A stretch of DNA of 64,000 nt from an uncultured Vicinamibacterales bacterium (lineage in GTDB: Bacteria > Acidobacteriota > Vicinamibacteria > Vicinamibacterales > UBA8438), in NCBI GenBank assembly GCA_958295905.1, contig OY282382.1:372001-436000 (forward strand), given 5' to 3'. A program made the position numbers and the translations under genes. Each line of letters begins with the position of its first letter. Within the stretch, counting starts at the first letter, position 1. This document shows positions 42,501 through 51,472 of this stretch, in pieces. A model generated the notes under the pieces. That model saw only the letters and a list, made by a program, of their open reading frames with translations, was not told where the DNA came from and made no database searches.

Positions 42501-45203
42501 ATGACAAAGATGCGCGCGCTGGCGGCAAGTGGAGCCTTGTGTATTTCCCTGGCCGCGCCGGGGGGGACGTCGCAGGCGCAGCCTGCCGAAACGGTCAACG
42601 GCCGGACCGCGCTCGGGCTGGTGCTGCGGCAGATCAACAACACGGGCACGTTCATGATGGCCACGGCGCATCCCGATGACGAGATCAACGGGTTGCTGGC
42701 ATTGTTGAGTCATGGCGAGGGCGTGCGCACGACGCTGGTCACCGCCACCCGCGGCGAGGGCGGACAGAACGAGATCGGTCCCGAACTGTTCGACGCCCTG
42801 GCGGTGCTGCGGACCGAGGAGCTGCTGGCCGCGCATCGCCTGGACGGGGCGGAGCAGTTCTTCACCCGCGCGGTCGATTTCGGCTACTCCTTCAGCCGCG
42901 GCGAGACGTTCGAGGCGTGGGGGCGCGAGGTGATCCTGGGCGACTTCGTCCGCCTGATCCGCACCCTTCGACCCGACGTCATCGCCGGGATGAGTCCCGA
43001 CGGCGCGGGTGGCGGGCAGCACCATCAGGCATCGGCGGTGCTGGCGCGGGAAGCCTACGCGGCGGCCGCCGATCCCACCCGGTTTCCGGAGCAGTTGGCG
43101 GAAGGGCTGCGGCCGTGGCAGCCGCGGAAGTTCTATTTCATGGACGGATTCCCGGCCTTCCGCTTCGGCGGCGGTTTCGGGCGGACCGCCCCCGGCGGGC
43201 CGGGCGGCCCGCGGGGCGGCCGCGGACAGGCCGCGCGGGCGGGGACGGTGTCCATCAATCTCGGCCGATTCGACCCGCTGCTGGGGCGCACCTACGCCGA
43301 GATCGGCAGCCAGGCCCGCGGCTTGCACAAGTGCCAGGGGATGTCGCCGATCGTCAGTCTGCCGGGGCCGGCGGCGATCCGCTACCGGTTGGACGACACC
43401 GTCATTCCCGGCCACGCGCGGCGGGCCGAGCAGGGGCTGTTCGACGGGGTCGACACCTCGATCGCGGGGCTGGCCCGGTATGCCGGGCTCCAGCCCCCGC
43501 CGGGCCTCGTGGAGGGCCTGGCCACCCTCGCCCGGCACGCCGCCACCTCCCGGCAGGTCTACGAACGGGGCGCCGTCGAGGCGCAGCGGGTGACCCTGCT
43601 GGCGGGTCTCGGGGCGGTCCGCACGCTCCGGAACGAGCTCGCGGCGTTCGGCCTGTCCGACGAGGCGGTCTTCGAGATCGATTTCCGGTTGGCGCAGAAG
43701 GAGGCCCAGTTCGAACGGGCGGTGGTCCTGGCCCACAACCTGCGGCTCGACGTCTTCGCCGACGACGGCGTGGTGACCCCGGGGCAGCCGGTCACGGTGC
43801 TCGCCCAGGTGGCGAACCACGGCGGCGCGGCCACCGCCGTCGAGCGGGTCCGCTTCGACGGCTTCGCGGCCGCCGGCTCCACGTGCGGCGCCGGCGCCCT
43901 CGCCCCCGGCGCGGTGTACCGCTGCGAGACCCCGCTGAACCTGCCGGCGCCCGCGCCGGCGACCGACGTCCACTGGGAGCGGCTGCCCGACGCGGCCCGG
44001 TACCGGGTCGATACGGACGTGCCGTTCGGGGCGCCGTTTCGACCGACGCCGTTCCGCGCCACCTTCGAGCTCGACTTCGGCGCCGCCACCATCGCCGTCG
44101 ACCGGGCCGTCACCTTCCGGTACGGCAGCGACCTGTTCGCCGGCGAAAAGCGCATGGAGCTGCAGGTGGTGCCGCCGTTCGCCGTCGACGTCGCCCCGCA
44201 GATCGCCATCGTGCCCGTCGGGGCGGCCGAGCCCCGCGACGTCCGGGTCACGATTCGCAACGGGGGCGCAGAGCCCGCGGGCGGCGTCGTCAGCCTCGAG
44301 CTGCCCGACGGCTGGCGGGGGACGCCGGAACGGATACCGGTGGCCCTCACCCGTGAGGACGAGGCGCGAACCGTCCGCTTCGCCGTGCATCCGGCCCCCG
44401 ACGCGCCCGCCGGAGACTACCGCATCGGCGCGCGGTTCGAGGCCGGCGGCGCGCAGTTCGACCGCGGCTACCAAGTGGTGGAGTATCCCCACATCGGCCG
44501 GCGGCACTTGGTCCACGCCGCCGAAACGGCGATCAAGGTGATCGACGTCCGGCTCGATCCGGCGCTGCGGGTGGGCTACGTCGACGGGGTCGGCGACGAG
44601 GTCCCGCCGGCGATCGAGCAGCTCGGCGCGCAGTTGGAGCGCATCACGAGCGATCAACTGGTGTTCGGCGACCTGTCCGGGTTCGACGTCATCGTGACCG
44701 GGGTCCGGGCCTACGAGCGGAACCAGGATCTGCGGGCGAACAACGGCCGGTTGCTGGAGTACGTGGAGGCGGGCGGCACCCTCGTCGTGCAGTACAACAA
44801 GTTCGAGTTCAACGAGGCGCAGTACGGCCCCTATCCGGCCCGCGTCAGCCGCAACCGGGTGACGGACGAGTACGCGCCGGTGCGGGTCCTGGCGCCCGAC
44901 CATCCGGTATTCGGTTTTCCGAACGCGCTCTCCGAAGCGACCTGGAGCGGCTGGGTGCAGGAACGTGGACTGTACTTCCTCGGCGACAAGGATCCCGCGT
45001 ACACCGATCTCGTCGAGCTGCGCGATACGTTCCCGTCCAACCCCGGCACCAAGCGAGGCGCCCTGGTCGAAACGCGGTACGGCGAGGGGCGCTGGCTGTA
45101 TGTCGGGCTCGGTCTCTGGCGGCAGCTTCCCGCCGGCACCCCCGGCGCCTACCAGTTGCTGGCGAATCTGCTCAGCCTCGGCAGCGGTTCCGAAGCTCCG
45201 TGA
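42501..45203 (+). CDS. exported PIG-L (LmbE-like) deacetylase with C-terminal beta and GAT-like domains
   Basis: A 900-residue secreted protein. After a signal peptide (to about 27) comes a PIG-L domain with AHPDDE (56-61), the zinc/aspartate site, and 'GAGGGQHHQASAVLARE' with the later His ligands. The middle (about 400-660) is beta-rich with NEW3-like parts ('VRVTIRNGGAEPAGGVVSLE'). The end (about 685-900) resembles a class I glutamine amidotransferase-like domain ('VGYVDGVGDEVPPAIEQLG', 'YVEAGGTLVVQYN') without a clear catalytic Cys. It would deacetylate an N-acetylglucosamine-type compound outside the cytoplasm. It follows bshA, but size and export argue against it being ordinary BshB. 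Confidence 0.85.
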   Translation: MTKMRALAASGALCISLAAPGGTSQAQPAETVNGRTALGLVLRQINNTGTFMMATAHPDDEINGLLALLSHGEGVRTTLVTATRGEGGQNEIGPELFDALAVLRTEELLAAHRLDGAEQFFTRAVDFGYSFSRGETFEAWGREVILGDFVRLIRTLRPDVIAGMSPDGAGGGQHHQASAVLAREAYAAAADPTRFPEQLAEGLRPWQPRKFYFMDGFPAFRFGGGFGRTAPGGPGGPRGGRGQAARAGTVSINLGRFDPLLGRTYAEIGSQARGLHKCQGMSPIVSLPGPAAIRYRLDDTVIPGHARRAEQGLFDGVDTSIAGLARYAGLQPPPGLVEGLATLARHAATSRQVYERGAVEAQRVTLLAGLGAVRTLRNELAAFGLSDEAVFEIDFRLAQKEAQFERAVVLAHNLRLDVFADDGVVTPGQPVTVLAQVANHGGAATAVERVRFDGFAAAGSTCGAGALAPGAVYRCETPLNLPAPAPATDVHWERLPDAARYRVDTDVPFGAPFRPTPFRATFELDFGAATIAVDRAVTFRYGSDLFAGEKRMELQVVPPFAVDVAPQIAIVPVGAAEPRDVRVTIRNGGAEPAGGVVSLELPDGWRGTPERIPVALTREDEARTVRFAVHPAPDAPAGDYRIGARFEAGGAQFDRGYQVVEYPHIGRRHLVHAAETAIKVIDVRLDPALRVGYVDGVGDEVPPAIEQLGAQLERITSDQLVFGDLSGFDVIVTGVRAYERNQDLRANNGRLLEYVEAGGTLVVQYNKFEFNEAQYGPYPARVSRNRVTDEYAPVRVLAPDHPVFGFPNALSEATWSGWVQERGLYFLGDKDPAYTDLVELRDTFPSNPGTKRGALVETRYGEGRWLYVGLGLWRQLPAGTPGAYQLLANLLSLGSGSEAP

Positions 45204-45640
45204 GTCAGACTCGGGGGGCGGCAAGCGGCACCGGCGGCGGCGGTTCCGTGCCGGGAGCCGTGGCGGGAGCCCCGCTGGATTCGACCGGCGATGCATCCCG
45301 CATGGACTGCGTTGCTCGGTGGCTGGCGAATCTGCTCAGCCCCGGCGGCGGTTCCGAAGCTCCGTGAGTCAGCCCCGGGGGGCGGCAAGCGGCACCGGCG
45401 GCGGCGGTTCCGTGCCGGGAGCCCCGCTGGATTCGACCGGCGATGCACCCCGCATGGACTGCGTTGCTCGGTGGCTGGCGAATCTGCTCAGCCCCGGCGG
45501 CGGTTCCGAAGCTCCGTGAGTCAGCCCCGGCGGGCGGCAAGCGGCGCCGGCGGCGGCGGTTCCGTGCCGGGAGCCGCGGCGGGAGCCCCGCTGGATTCGA
45601 CCGGCGATGCCATCCCGCATGGGGATTGCGTTGCTCGGTG
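45161..45640 (+). repeat. tandem array copying the 3' end of the deacetylase gene
   Basis: GGCGAATCTGCTCAGCC, the codons for ANLLS near the end of the gene, starts units at 45161, 45325 and 45478 (periods 164 and 153). Each unit repeats the last codons and stop ('GGTTCCGAAGCTCCGTGA') plus about 110 bases of downstream sequence. A 12-base insertion explains the length difference. The third unit ends near 45640. The gap 45204-45783 has no gene. Confidence 0.85.
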
Positions 45641-45783
45641 GCCTTGCCCCCATAGGCGCCCCCGGCGCGCCAGGCGACGCGGGCGCCTCACCGGTCTCGG
45701 GGCGGGGCGCGGTTCACGACGGACTCTCGGGTCCGTGCCGCCCAGGCGGGGATCATTCAAGCGGAAACGCCCGGGGCGAAGGG

Positions 45784-46659
45784 TCAGGGCTGTCCGAGGA
45801 GATAGACATCGCCGGTGGGCACCGTCACGCCGCCGGCCGGCTCGATGGTGACGGCCATCGCCGCCGGCATCGGGATCGTTTCCGGGATATCCAGGGTCAC
45901 GGTGGCCGTGCCGTCCGCTTCCAGCGTGAGCAGCGCGGCACCGACGGCGTTGGCGCCCGGCATGACGAACCAGAGCTGGTAGGCGTCGCCCTCCGGCAGG
46001 GACGGAAGCCCGGTGGCCAGGAAGGCAAGCCGGGCCGACTCGGTCCACAGGGCGCGTCCCGTGGCGCGCGGGGCGAGGGGCTGTCCAGCCAGCGTCAGGG
46101 ACTGGACGGTCGGGTCGGTGGCGATGGCGATCACCTCTTCCCGCCGGGCGGCCTCGAGGTCCGCGACCGTCGCTTCGAGCTCGAGGATGTCCCGCCGCAG
46201 GATGGCGGACTCCGCGGTCTCCTGCAGATCGGTGATTCGCCGGTGCAGCTCGGCCGCGTACCAGCCACCGGCGGCGGCGCCCGCCACGAGCAGGGCCGCC
46301 ATGAGCCAGAACAGGGCGCCGAGGCCCGACGACCTGCGCGGCGCGGCGGCCCACCCCGGGGCCGCCGCCGGGGGCGCCGCGGGCTTGCTCGGGGCCGGCG
46401 GGGCGGCGGGCTCCGAAGGCGCCGGGGTCCAGCCCGCGACCTCCCGCAGGACCCGCGCGCGGAGCGCCGGGGGCGGGTCGAGGGGAAGGACCGTCTGCGG
46501 CAGATGGTGGGTCACCAGCAGCAGCGCCTTGACTTCCTTGACGCAGTCCACGCAAACCTCGAGGTGCGACTCGAAGCGGCTTCGCTCGCCGTCGCCGAGC
46601 GCCCCCAACGCGTAGAGGGCCGCCAACCCGTCGAACTGTTCGTGCGTCCGTTCGGTCAT
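45784..46659 (-). CDS. anti-sigma factor, RskA type
   Basis: A 291-residue single-pass membrane protein. The N-terminal zinc-binding anti-sigma domain has 'RFESHLEVCVDC' with H32, C36 and C39 (HX3CX2C). A Pro/Ala linker (78-105) leads to one membrane helix (about 112-136), a short coiled coil, and a periplasmic RskA-type C-terminal domain ('PSLPEGDAYQLWFVMPGAN'). It should hold the neighbouring ECF sigma factor inactive until a signal releases it. ATG 46657-46659 overlaps the sigma stop (ATGA), giving coupled synthesis of both. Confidence 0.88.
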   Translation of the reverse strand: MTERTHEQFDGLAALYALGALGDGERSRFESHLEVCVDCVKEVKALLLVTHHLPQTVLPLDPPPALRARVLREVAGWTPAPSEPAAPPAPSKPAAPPAAAPGWAAAPRRSSGLGALFWLMAALLVAGAAAGGWYAAELHRRITDLQETAESAILRRDILELEATVADLEAARREEVIAIATDPTVQSLTLAGQPLAPRATGRALWTESARLAFLATGLPSLPEGDAYQLWFVMPGANAVGAALLTLEADGTATVTLDIPETIPMPAAMAVTIEPAGGVTVPTGDVYLLGQP

Positions 46660-47156
46660 CCCGTCAACGCCTCCCGCAAGGTCAGCAGGCCGGTGCGGAT
46701 GCGGGTCTTGACCGTCTCGGGCGGCTGCTCGATCCGTTCGGCTATCCGGACCGCGGTCATCCCTTCGAGAGCCGCGAGCTCGATCGCGGTGCGCTCGATG
46801 GGGGGAAGAGCGGCCAGCGCCGCCCGCAGCCGGGAGATCGCTTCGGCCGGCAGGGGGGGGCGCTCGTCGGCGATGGCGGGCATCGGCAGCGCGACGACCG
46901 CAGGGTCGTCCGGGGAGGACGCGGACCGGGCGCGAAGCTGCTCGATGGCGCGGCGGCGGGTCGCGGCCAGGAGCCACGACGCCGACGGTTCGGGGGAGCC
47001 GCCGGGCCGCATCCGGGACCAGGCGCGCGAGAAAACCGCCTGCACCACCGTCTCCGCATCCCCGTGGTCCTGGAGGACCCGCAGGGCCAGTCCGTACATC
47101 GCCCGAACGTACCGGTCGTAGAGCCCTGCCAGGGCGCGCGGATCCGCGTCGGCCAT
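46656..47156 (-). CDS. ECF sigma factor (SigK-like)
   Basis: A 166-residue RNA polymerase sigma factor of the extracytoplasmic function type. Region 2 is at about 7-75 ('ALAGLYDRYVRAMYGLALRV', 'ASWLLAATRRRAIEQLR') and region 4 at about 105-165 ('LPPIERTAIELAALEG', 'AERIEQPPETVKTRIRTGL'), with a short linker. It directs transcription of a stress regulon not identifiable here. It is partnered by the coupled anti-sigma gene downstream. Confidence 0.88.
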   Translation of the reverse strand: MADADPRALAGLYDRYVRAMYGLALRVLQDHGDAETVVQAVFSRAWSRMRPGGSPEPSASWLLAATRRRAIEQLRARSASSPDDPAVVALPMPAIADERPPLPAEAISRLRAALAALPPIERTAIELAALEGMTAVRIAERIEQPPETVKTRIRTGLLTLREALTG

Positions 47157-47170
47157 GTACTGATATTACT

Positions 47171-48607
47171 TCACTCTCCGTCGGCGCGCGGGTTCGTTCC
47201 GGCCCGCGCCGCGGGGGCGGCCGGGGAAGGCGGGGCTCCCGGCCCGTCGCCCCCCGGCCCGCGGCCGTGCAGCCAGTCGTGGACGCGGTCGAGCACCGCG
47301 GCGATCGCCGCCTGCTGACGCTTGAGTCGGGCGCGCGCGCGGAGCGGGGTCTGCCGGGTGGCGAGGAACGCGCGCACGAGCCGAAGCACCGCGGCCTGCC
47401 GCTCGATCGCGGTCAAGCCGGCGAACGCCAGGAAGACCAGCCCGACCCCCGTCGCCGTCCCGATGCCGCTTCCGAACCACAGACCGCCCGCCACCGCGAG
47501 GGCCGCGACCCAGGCTCCGTAGACGACGGCGCCCCCGACGACCTCCCAGGCGGCGCGGCTCTGCGGGTCGGGGGCCCGGCCGCTGATCGCCCACGTGCCG
47601 TAGTAAGGGACGGCGAAGCAGACGAGGGCGAGCACCGCCAGGGGCGCCATCACGAGAGCCCGGCTGCCCTCCCGCAGGACGAACCGCAGCACCTGGCCCG
47701 CCGGCATCCGCCGGTCGAGGTCCTGCTCGCGCAGCCCGAGGGCCCGGAGCTGTTCGTCGTGGGCCAGCACGTCGCGCAGGATGGCGTCGTAGTGGGCCGG
47801 GTCCTCCCGCCGCAGGCGCTCCACGCCCCGTGCGATCAACCGCCGCCGACGGACCCGCTCGGCCGGATCCCGCGACACGCCGCGGGCGGCCGCGTAGAGG
47901 CGATCGATGCGGTCGACGAGCGGCAGATCCGACCGCGGGTCCGCCTCGATCATCACCCGGCGGAGCCGGGTGGAGATGCGGTCGGTCAGGATGCGGGTGG
48001 CGCCCCGCGGGTCCGCCCGGAAGGCGTCCACGAGATCGGCGGCGTCGAACGGCCGGCCGAACAGGGCCGTGACCCGCGACCGGAACATCGGCAGGCGGTC
48101 GAAGTTGAGCCCGACGGGCACGATCGCGACGGGATGGCCGGCCGCGGCGCCGGCCAGGGCCATGCGGGCGGCGCCGGTCCGCAGCGGTTCGAGCCGGCCG
48201 CTGGCGTGGCTGATGCCCTCGGGGAAGAGGCAGATGGCGTCCCCCCCGGCGAGGGCCTGCTCCACCGCCGCGAACGTCTCCGCGTTACGCGAGGTGTCGA
48301 CGCCCGGGTCGATGCGGCGATAGACGGGTATCGCGCCCGATCGGCGGACGACGGAGCTGAGCACGTGCCGGTGGAACAACGTCGACTTGGCGAGAAAGCG
48401 GACGGGCCGGGTGGCCGTCCGCTGGATGACCGCGGGGTCGAGGACCGTATTGGGGTGATTGGCGACGAGGAGGACGGGGCCCTCCGGCAGCGGCGGACCG
48501 ACCCGCTCGATGCGATAGAAGATCGATACCCCGAGCACCACGAGCCGCCAGAGCGCCGGGCTGCCGGGATACCGGCGGTCTGGCGGTTTCCGGTCCGGCG
48601 CGGTCAT
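47171..48607 (-). CDS. PlsC-type 1-acyl-glycerol-phosphate acyltransferase family protein
   Basis: A 478-residue membrane-associated protein. The acyltransferase motifs are 'LLVANHPNTVLDPAV' (a variant NHPNTVLD in place of HX4D, still with His and Asp), 'RFLAKSTLF', 'FPEGISHASG' and 'IVPVGLNF'. The C-terminal third has about three hydrophobic helices (about 325-425), then a charged tail. It probably acylates a lysophospholipid or related glycerol phosphate at the inner membrane. TAGAAT lies nine bases before ATG 48605-48607. Confidence 0.83.
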   Translation of the reverse strand: MTAPDRKPPDRRYPGSPALWRLVVLGVSIFYRIERVGPPLPEGPVLLVANHPNTVLDPAVIQRTATRPVRFLAKSTLFHRHVLSSVVRRSGAIPVYRRIDPGVDTSRNAETFAAVEQALAGGDAICLFPEGISHASGRLEPLRTGAARMALAGAAAGHPVAIVPVGLNFDRLPMFRSRVTALFGRPFDAADLVDAFRADPRGATRILTDRISTRLRRVMIEADPRSDLPLVDRIDRLYAAARGVSRDPAERVRRRRLIARGVERLRREDPAHYDAILRDVLAHDEQLRALGLREQDLDRRMPAGQVLRFVLREGSRALVMAPLAVLALVCFAVPYYGTWAISGRAPDPQSRAAWEVVGGAVVYGAWVAALAVAGGLWFGSGIGTATGVGLVFLAFAGLTAIERQAAVLRLVRAFLATRQTPLRARARLKRQQAAIAAVLDRVHDWLHGRGPGGDGPGAPPSPAAPAARAGTNPRADGE

Positions 48608-48616
48608 GACGGGCGC

Positions 48617-48622
48617 ATTCTA
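48617..48622 (-). promoter_or_regulatory. -10-like box for the acyltransferase gene
   Basis: TAGAAT (five of six consensus bases) on the minus strand ends nine bases before the ATG. No ribosome site is present. A leaderless transcript is inferred. Confidence 0.4.
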
Positions 48623-48623
48623 G

Positions 48624-48979
48624 CCCGGAAATCGTCGCCCTGCGGCTCCGATGGCCGACCAACCAACCCTCCAGCGGTCCGCGACGTGCCACGGCGCACA
48701 CGCCTGCCCCCGGAAATCGTCGCCGTAGGAGTTTCCGCGCCAGCGAAACGCCGACCGCGACCGCAAAGTCGCCCCGCGGCCTCCGATGGCCGACCAACCA
48801 CCCCTCCAGCAGTCCGCGCCGTGCCACGGCGCACACGCCTGCCCCCGGAAATCGTCGCCGTAGGAGTTTCCGCGCCAGCGAAACGCCGACCGCGACCGCA
48901 AGGTCGCCCCGCGGCCTCCGATGGCCGACCAACCAACCCTCCAGCAGTCCGCGACGTGCCACGGCGCACACGCCTGGCG
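48624..48979. repeat. three tandem REP-like units
   Basis: Units begin CCCGGAAATCGTCGCC at 48624, 48709 and 48844. Units two and three are 135 bases and nearly identical, with the hairpin 'GGAGTTTCCGCGCCAGCGAAA' region and the tail 'CTCCAGCAGTCCGCG...CCACGGCGCACACGCC'. Unit one lacks the hairpin part and is 85 bases. It fills the gap between the acyltransferase and methyltransferase genes. Confidence 0.8.
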
Positions 48980-48999
48980 CTTCCCGCCCTGCGCCGCTT

Positions 49000-49746
49000 C
49001 TACGGCCGGGCGGCGGCGAACCGCAGGCGGACGTAGTCGACGACCCAACTCCCGTCCGGGTGCTGAATGCGCGGGGCCAGCCGCCCCCGCATCTCGGCCA
49101 GCAGCGCCGCGCGTTCCGGCTCCGGCACCGCGGTGATGAACGGCTGGGCGAACACCTCCAGCCAGTGGACCACGTCGCCGGGCAGCGGGGTCGGGCGCGG
49201 GAACAACTGGACCGAGTCGACCCGGAAGCCGCGCCGTTCGAGACGGGTGCGGTACTGGTCGGCGGTGGGGAAGTACCAGGGGTCCACGGCGGCGCTGTCG
49301 ACGCCCCGCTGGCGCAGCGCCTCGGCGAAGGACTCTCGAATCGAGGCGACGCAGCCGGCGCCGCCGCACTCGGCGACGAACCGCCCGCCGGGCTTCAGGG
49401 CCTTCCAGACGCCGTCGATGGCGGCGTCCGGATCCGGGATCCAATGGAGGACGGCGTTGCTGAAGACGGCGTCGAACTCGGCTTCGAACGGCAGCTCGCG
49501 GGCATCGATGATCCGGGCGTCGAGCCCCCGCTGCAGCGCCGCCCAAATCTGCTCGGGGCTGCTGTCGACGCCGACGACCAGGCAACCCGCGTTCCGGAAC
49601 CGCTCGGTGAGGGCGCCGTCCCCGCAGCCGACGTCCAGGATGCGCTCGCCGGGCCGGGGCGCCAGCAGGTCCGCGACCGGCGCGCCCAGATCCGAGACGA
49701 ACCGGGCGTGCTCGGCGTAGGATTCCGGGTTCCAGTACTGAGTCAT
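49000..49746 (-). CDS. SAM-dependent methyltransferase (class I)
   Basis: A 248-residue cytoplasmic protein. 'ERILDVGCGDGALTERFRNA' is the SAM-binding motif I, 'VVGVDSSPEQI' motif post-I, and 'FDAVFSNAVLHWIPDPDAAI' with 'ALKPGGRFVAECGG' motifs II and III. It is like trans-aconitate or malonyl-ACP methyltransferases in layout, but the substrate is unknown. It follows the his operon on the same strand with a gap of 130 bases that contains a duplicated hisA tail. Confidence 0.83.
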   Translation of the reverse strand: MTQYWNPESYAEHARFVSDLGAPVADLLAPRPGERILDVGCGDGALTERFRNAGCLVVGVDSSPEQIWAALQRGLDARIIDARELPFEAEFDAVFSNAVLHWIPDPDAAIDGVWKALKPGGRFVAECGGAGCVASIRESFAEALRQRGVDSAAVDPWYFPTADQYRTRLERRGFRVDSVQLFPRPTPLPGDVVHWLEVFAQPFITAVPEPERAALLAEMRGRLAPRIQHPDGSWVVDYVRLRFAAARP

Positions 49747-49789
49747 GGCGGTGTGGTCCGGCTGTCCGCAACCCGGCGCGGGCGGGTTG

Positions 49790-49949
49790 CGGGATTCTAT
49801 GCGTGATCGAGGGCCAGGGCGCCGGTGTAGATCGCCATCCCCACGACCGCGTCGATGCCCGCGACATCGCGGGATTCTATGCGTGATCGAGGGCCAGGGC
49901 ACCGGTGTAGATCGCCATCCCCACGACCGCGTCGATGCCCGCGGCATCG
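49790..49949 (-). repeat. 80-base tandem duplication of the 3' end of hisA
   Basis: 49790-49869 and 49870-49949 are nearly identical (GGGATTCTATGCGTGATCGA starts each). The upstream copy, in the sense of hisA, contains the real hisA stop. The other is a silent copy of the last ~23 codons and stop lying between hisA and the methyltransferase gene. Confidence 0.85.
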
Positions 49950-50560
49950 AGGGCGTCGATCTCGTCCCGCGTGGTGATGCCGCCGGCGGCGGTGACGGGC
50001 CGGCTCGTCGCCGCCGCCACCGCCTGCGCCGCGTCCAGGTCGGTGCCGGTCATCAGCCCCTCCCGGTCCACGTGGGTGTACAGGAACTCGCCGCAGTACG
50101 GCTCGAGCCCGCGCACCGCCTCGACCGCGGTCACCTCGACCGGCTCCGTCCAGCCTCGGATGACGACCCGGCCGGCCTTGCTGTCGACCGCCGCGATGAT
50201 CCGTTCGACCCCGACCGCGTCCGCCAGCGACCGGGCGAACTCGAGGTCCGGCCGGCCGTCCCGGAAGAGGGCCGAGCTGACGATGACCGCCCGCGCGCCG
50301 TAGTCGAGCACCGCCTCGGCTCGGTCGATCGAGCGGATGCCGCCGCCGACCCGGCAGGGAAGCCGCGGCGCGACCCGACGGACCAGCGCGTCGTTGTCGC
50401 CGGACCCCAGGGCGGCGTCGAGGTCGATGAGCTGCACCTTCGGAAACGCCGCGAACCGCGCGACCCACCCGTCGAGGTCGTCGCTCTCGATGGCCAGGCG
50501 CTCCCCCTGGACGAGTTGCACCACGCGGCCGTTCTTGAGGTCGATGGAGGGGATCAGCAT
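49877..50560 (-). CDS. hisA: phosphoribosylformimino-5-aminoimidazole carboxamide ribotide isomerase
   Basis: A 227-residue TIM-barrel enzyme that isomerises ProFAR to PRFAR in histidine synthesis. '[20 protein letters not shown]' with the catalytic Asp, 'CRVGGGIRSID' and 'AAGGITTRDEIDAL' (phosphate sites) are present, as is the duplicated half-barrel pattern. It is shorter than typical HisA (about 240-245). It is the last his gene. Its ATG (50558-50560) overlaps the stop of a 33-codon duplicated frame, ATGCTGA, rather than hisF itself. Confidence 0.9.
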   Translation of the reverse strand: MLIPSIDLKNGRVVQLVQGERLAIESDDLDGWVARFAAFPKVQLIDLDAALGSGDNDALVRRVAPRLPCRVGGGIRSIDRAEAVLDYGARAVIVSSALFRDGRPDLEFARSLADAVGVERIIAAVDSKAGRVVIRGWTEPVEVTAVEAVRGLEPYCGEFLYTHVDREGLMTGTDLDAAQAVAAATSRPVTAAGGITTRDEIDALDAAGIDAVVGMAIYTGALALDHA

Positions 50561-50721
50561 GGGCCGGTCCGGGTGACCGGGTCCGGGCCGCCGGCCCCGA
50601 TCCCGGGCGGTCTCGGTAGCCGCACGAACTTGAGGTCGATGGAGGGGATCAGCATGGGCCGGTCCGGGTGACCGGGTCCGGGCCGCCTGCCCCGATCCCG
50701 GGCGGTCTCGGCAGCCGCACG
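50532..50721 (-). repeat. 95-base tandem duplication of the hisF-hisA junction
   Basis: About 95 bases around the junction occur twice (for example GGAGGGGATCAGCATGGGCC at 50546 and 50641). Each copy has the last ~23 codons of hisF and the first 9 codons of hisA. Confidence 0.85.
50554..50655 (-). other. 33-codon fused frame between hisF and hisA
   Basis: The duplication joins the first nine codons of hisA (MLIPSIDLK) to the last part of hisF ([11 protein letters not shown] ... TRTGPC). Its ATG overlaps the hisF stop, and its stop overlaps the hisA start, each as ATGCTGA. Ribosomes could therefore pass from hisF through this frame to hisA. It is probably a by-product with no function as a protein, but it preserves coupling. 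Confidence 0.6.
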
Positions 50722-51464
50722 GGGATGCCGTGCGCGCGCAGATGGGCCTTGAGGTCCTCGACCGCGTGCTCGGCATAGTGGAATATCGAGGCGGCGAGGG
50801 CGGCGTCGGCCCGTCCCGCGGTGAAGACCTCGACGAAATGGTCGAACGTGCCGGCGCCGCCGGAGGCGATCACGGGGATGGGCACGGCGGACGACACCGC
50901 CGCGGTGAGCCCGCAGTCGAAGCCCTGCTTCGTGCCGTCGCGGTCGATCGAGGTCAGCAGAATTTCGCCGGCGCCGCGGTCGGCCGCCTCGCGCGCCCAT
51001 TCCACCGCGTCCCGACCGGTGCCCTGCCGGCCGCTGCGGACGTAGATCCTGAAGCGATCGTCCTCGCGCTTGGCGTCGATGGCGACGATGACCGCCTGGC
51101 TGCCGTAGCGCCTCGCCAGGGTCGTGATCAGCGCCGGTCGGGCGAGCGCCGCGGTGTTGATGCCCACCTTGTCCGCCCCCGCCTCGATCGCCGCCTCCGC
51201 GTGGTCCTCGCCGCGGATGCCGCCGCCGACGCACAGCGGCAGGAAGATCTCGCGCGCGACGGCCCGGATCGTCTCCGCGAGCGCCTTGCGGCCCTCGATG
51301 GTCGCGGTGACGTCGAGAATCACAACCTCGTCGATCCCCTCCCGGTTGTACCGGCCGGCCAGGGTGGCGGGATCGCCCGCGCGCCGCAGGCCCTCGAAGT
51401 TGATCCCCTTGACGACCGCGCCGTCGCGAACGTCGAGGCAGGCGATGATGCGTTTCGACAGCAT
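50649..51464 (-). CDS. hisF: imidazole glycerol phosphate synthase, cyclase subunit
   Basis: A 271-residue TIM-barrel subunit that uses ammonia from HisH to convert PRFAR into IGP and AICAR. '[20 protein letters not shown]' holds the catalytic Asp, '[11 protein letters not shown]' the next, '[14 protein letters not shown]' and '[16 protein letters not shown]' the phosphate sites, and '[15 protein letters not shown]' the second Asp. It is longer than usual (about 253-258) by a Pro/Gly-rich tail after 'HGIPVR'. It follows hisH by 8 bases. Confidence 0.93.
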   Translation of the reverse strand: MLSKRIIACLDVRDGAVVKGINFEGLRRAGDPATLAGRYNREGIDEVVILDVTATIEGRKALAETIRAVAREIFLPLCVGGGIRGEDHAEAAIEAGADKVGINTAALARPALITTLARRYGSQAVIVAIDAKREDDRFRIYVRSGRQGTGRDAVEWAREAADRGAGEILLTSIDRDGTKQGFDCGLTAAVSSAVPIPVIASGGAGTFDHFVEVFTAGRADAALAASIFHYAEHAVEDLKAHLRAHGIPVRLPRPPGIGAGGPDPVTRTGPC

Positions 51465-51472
51465 GGTGCGGC

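Noticed and set aside
42501-45203. Naming the PIG-L gene bshB because it follows bshA
   Set aside because: It is about four times longer than BshB, carries a signal peptide and extra domains, and has its own promoter-like box.
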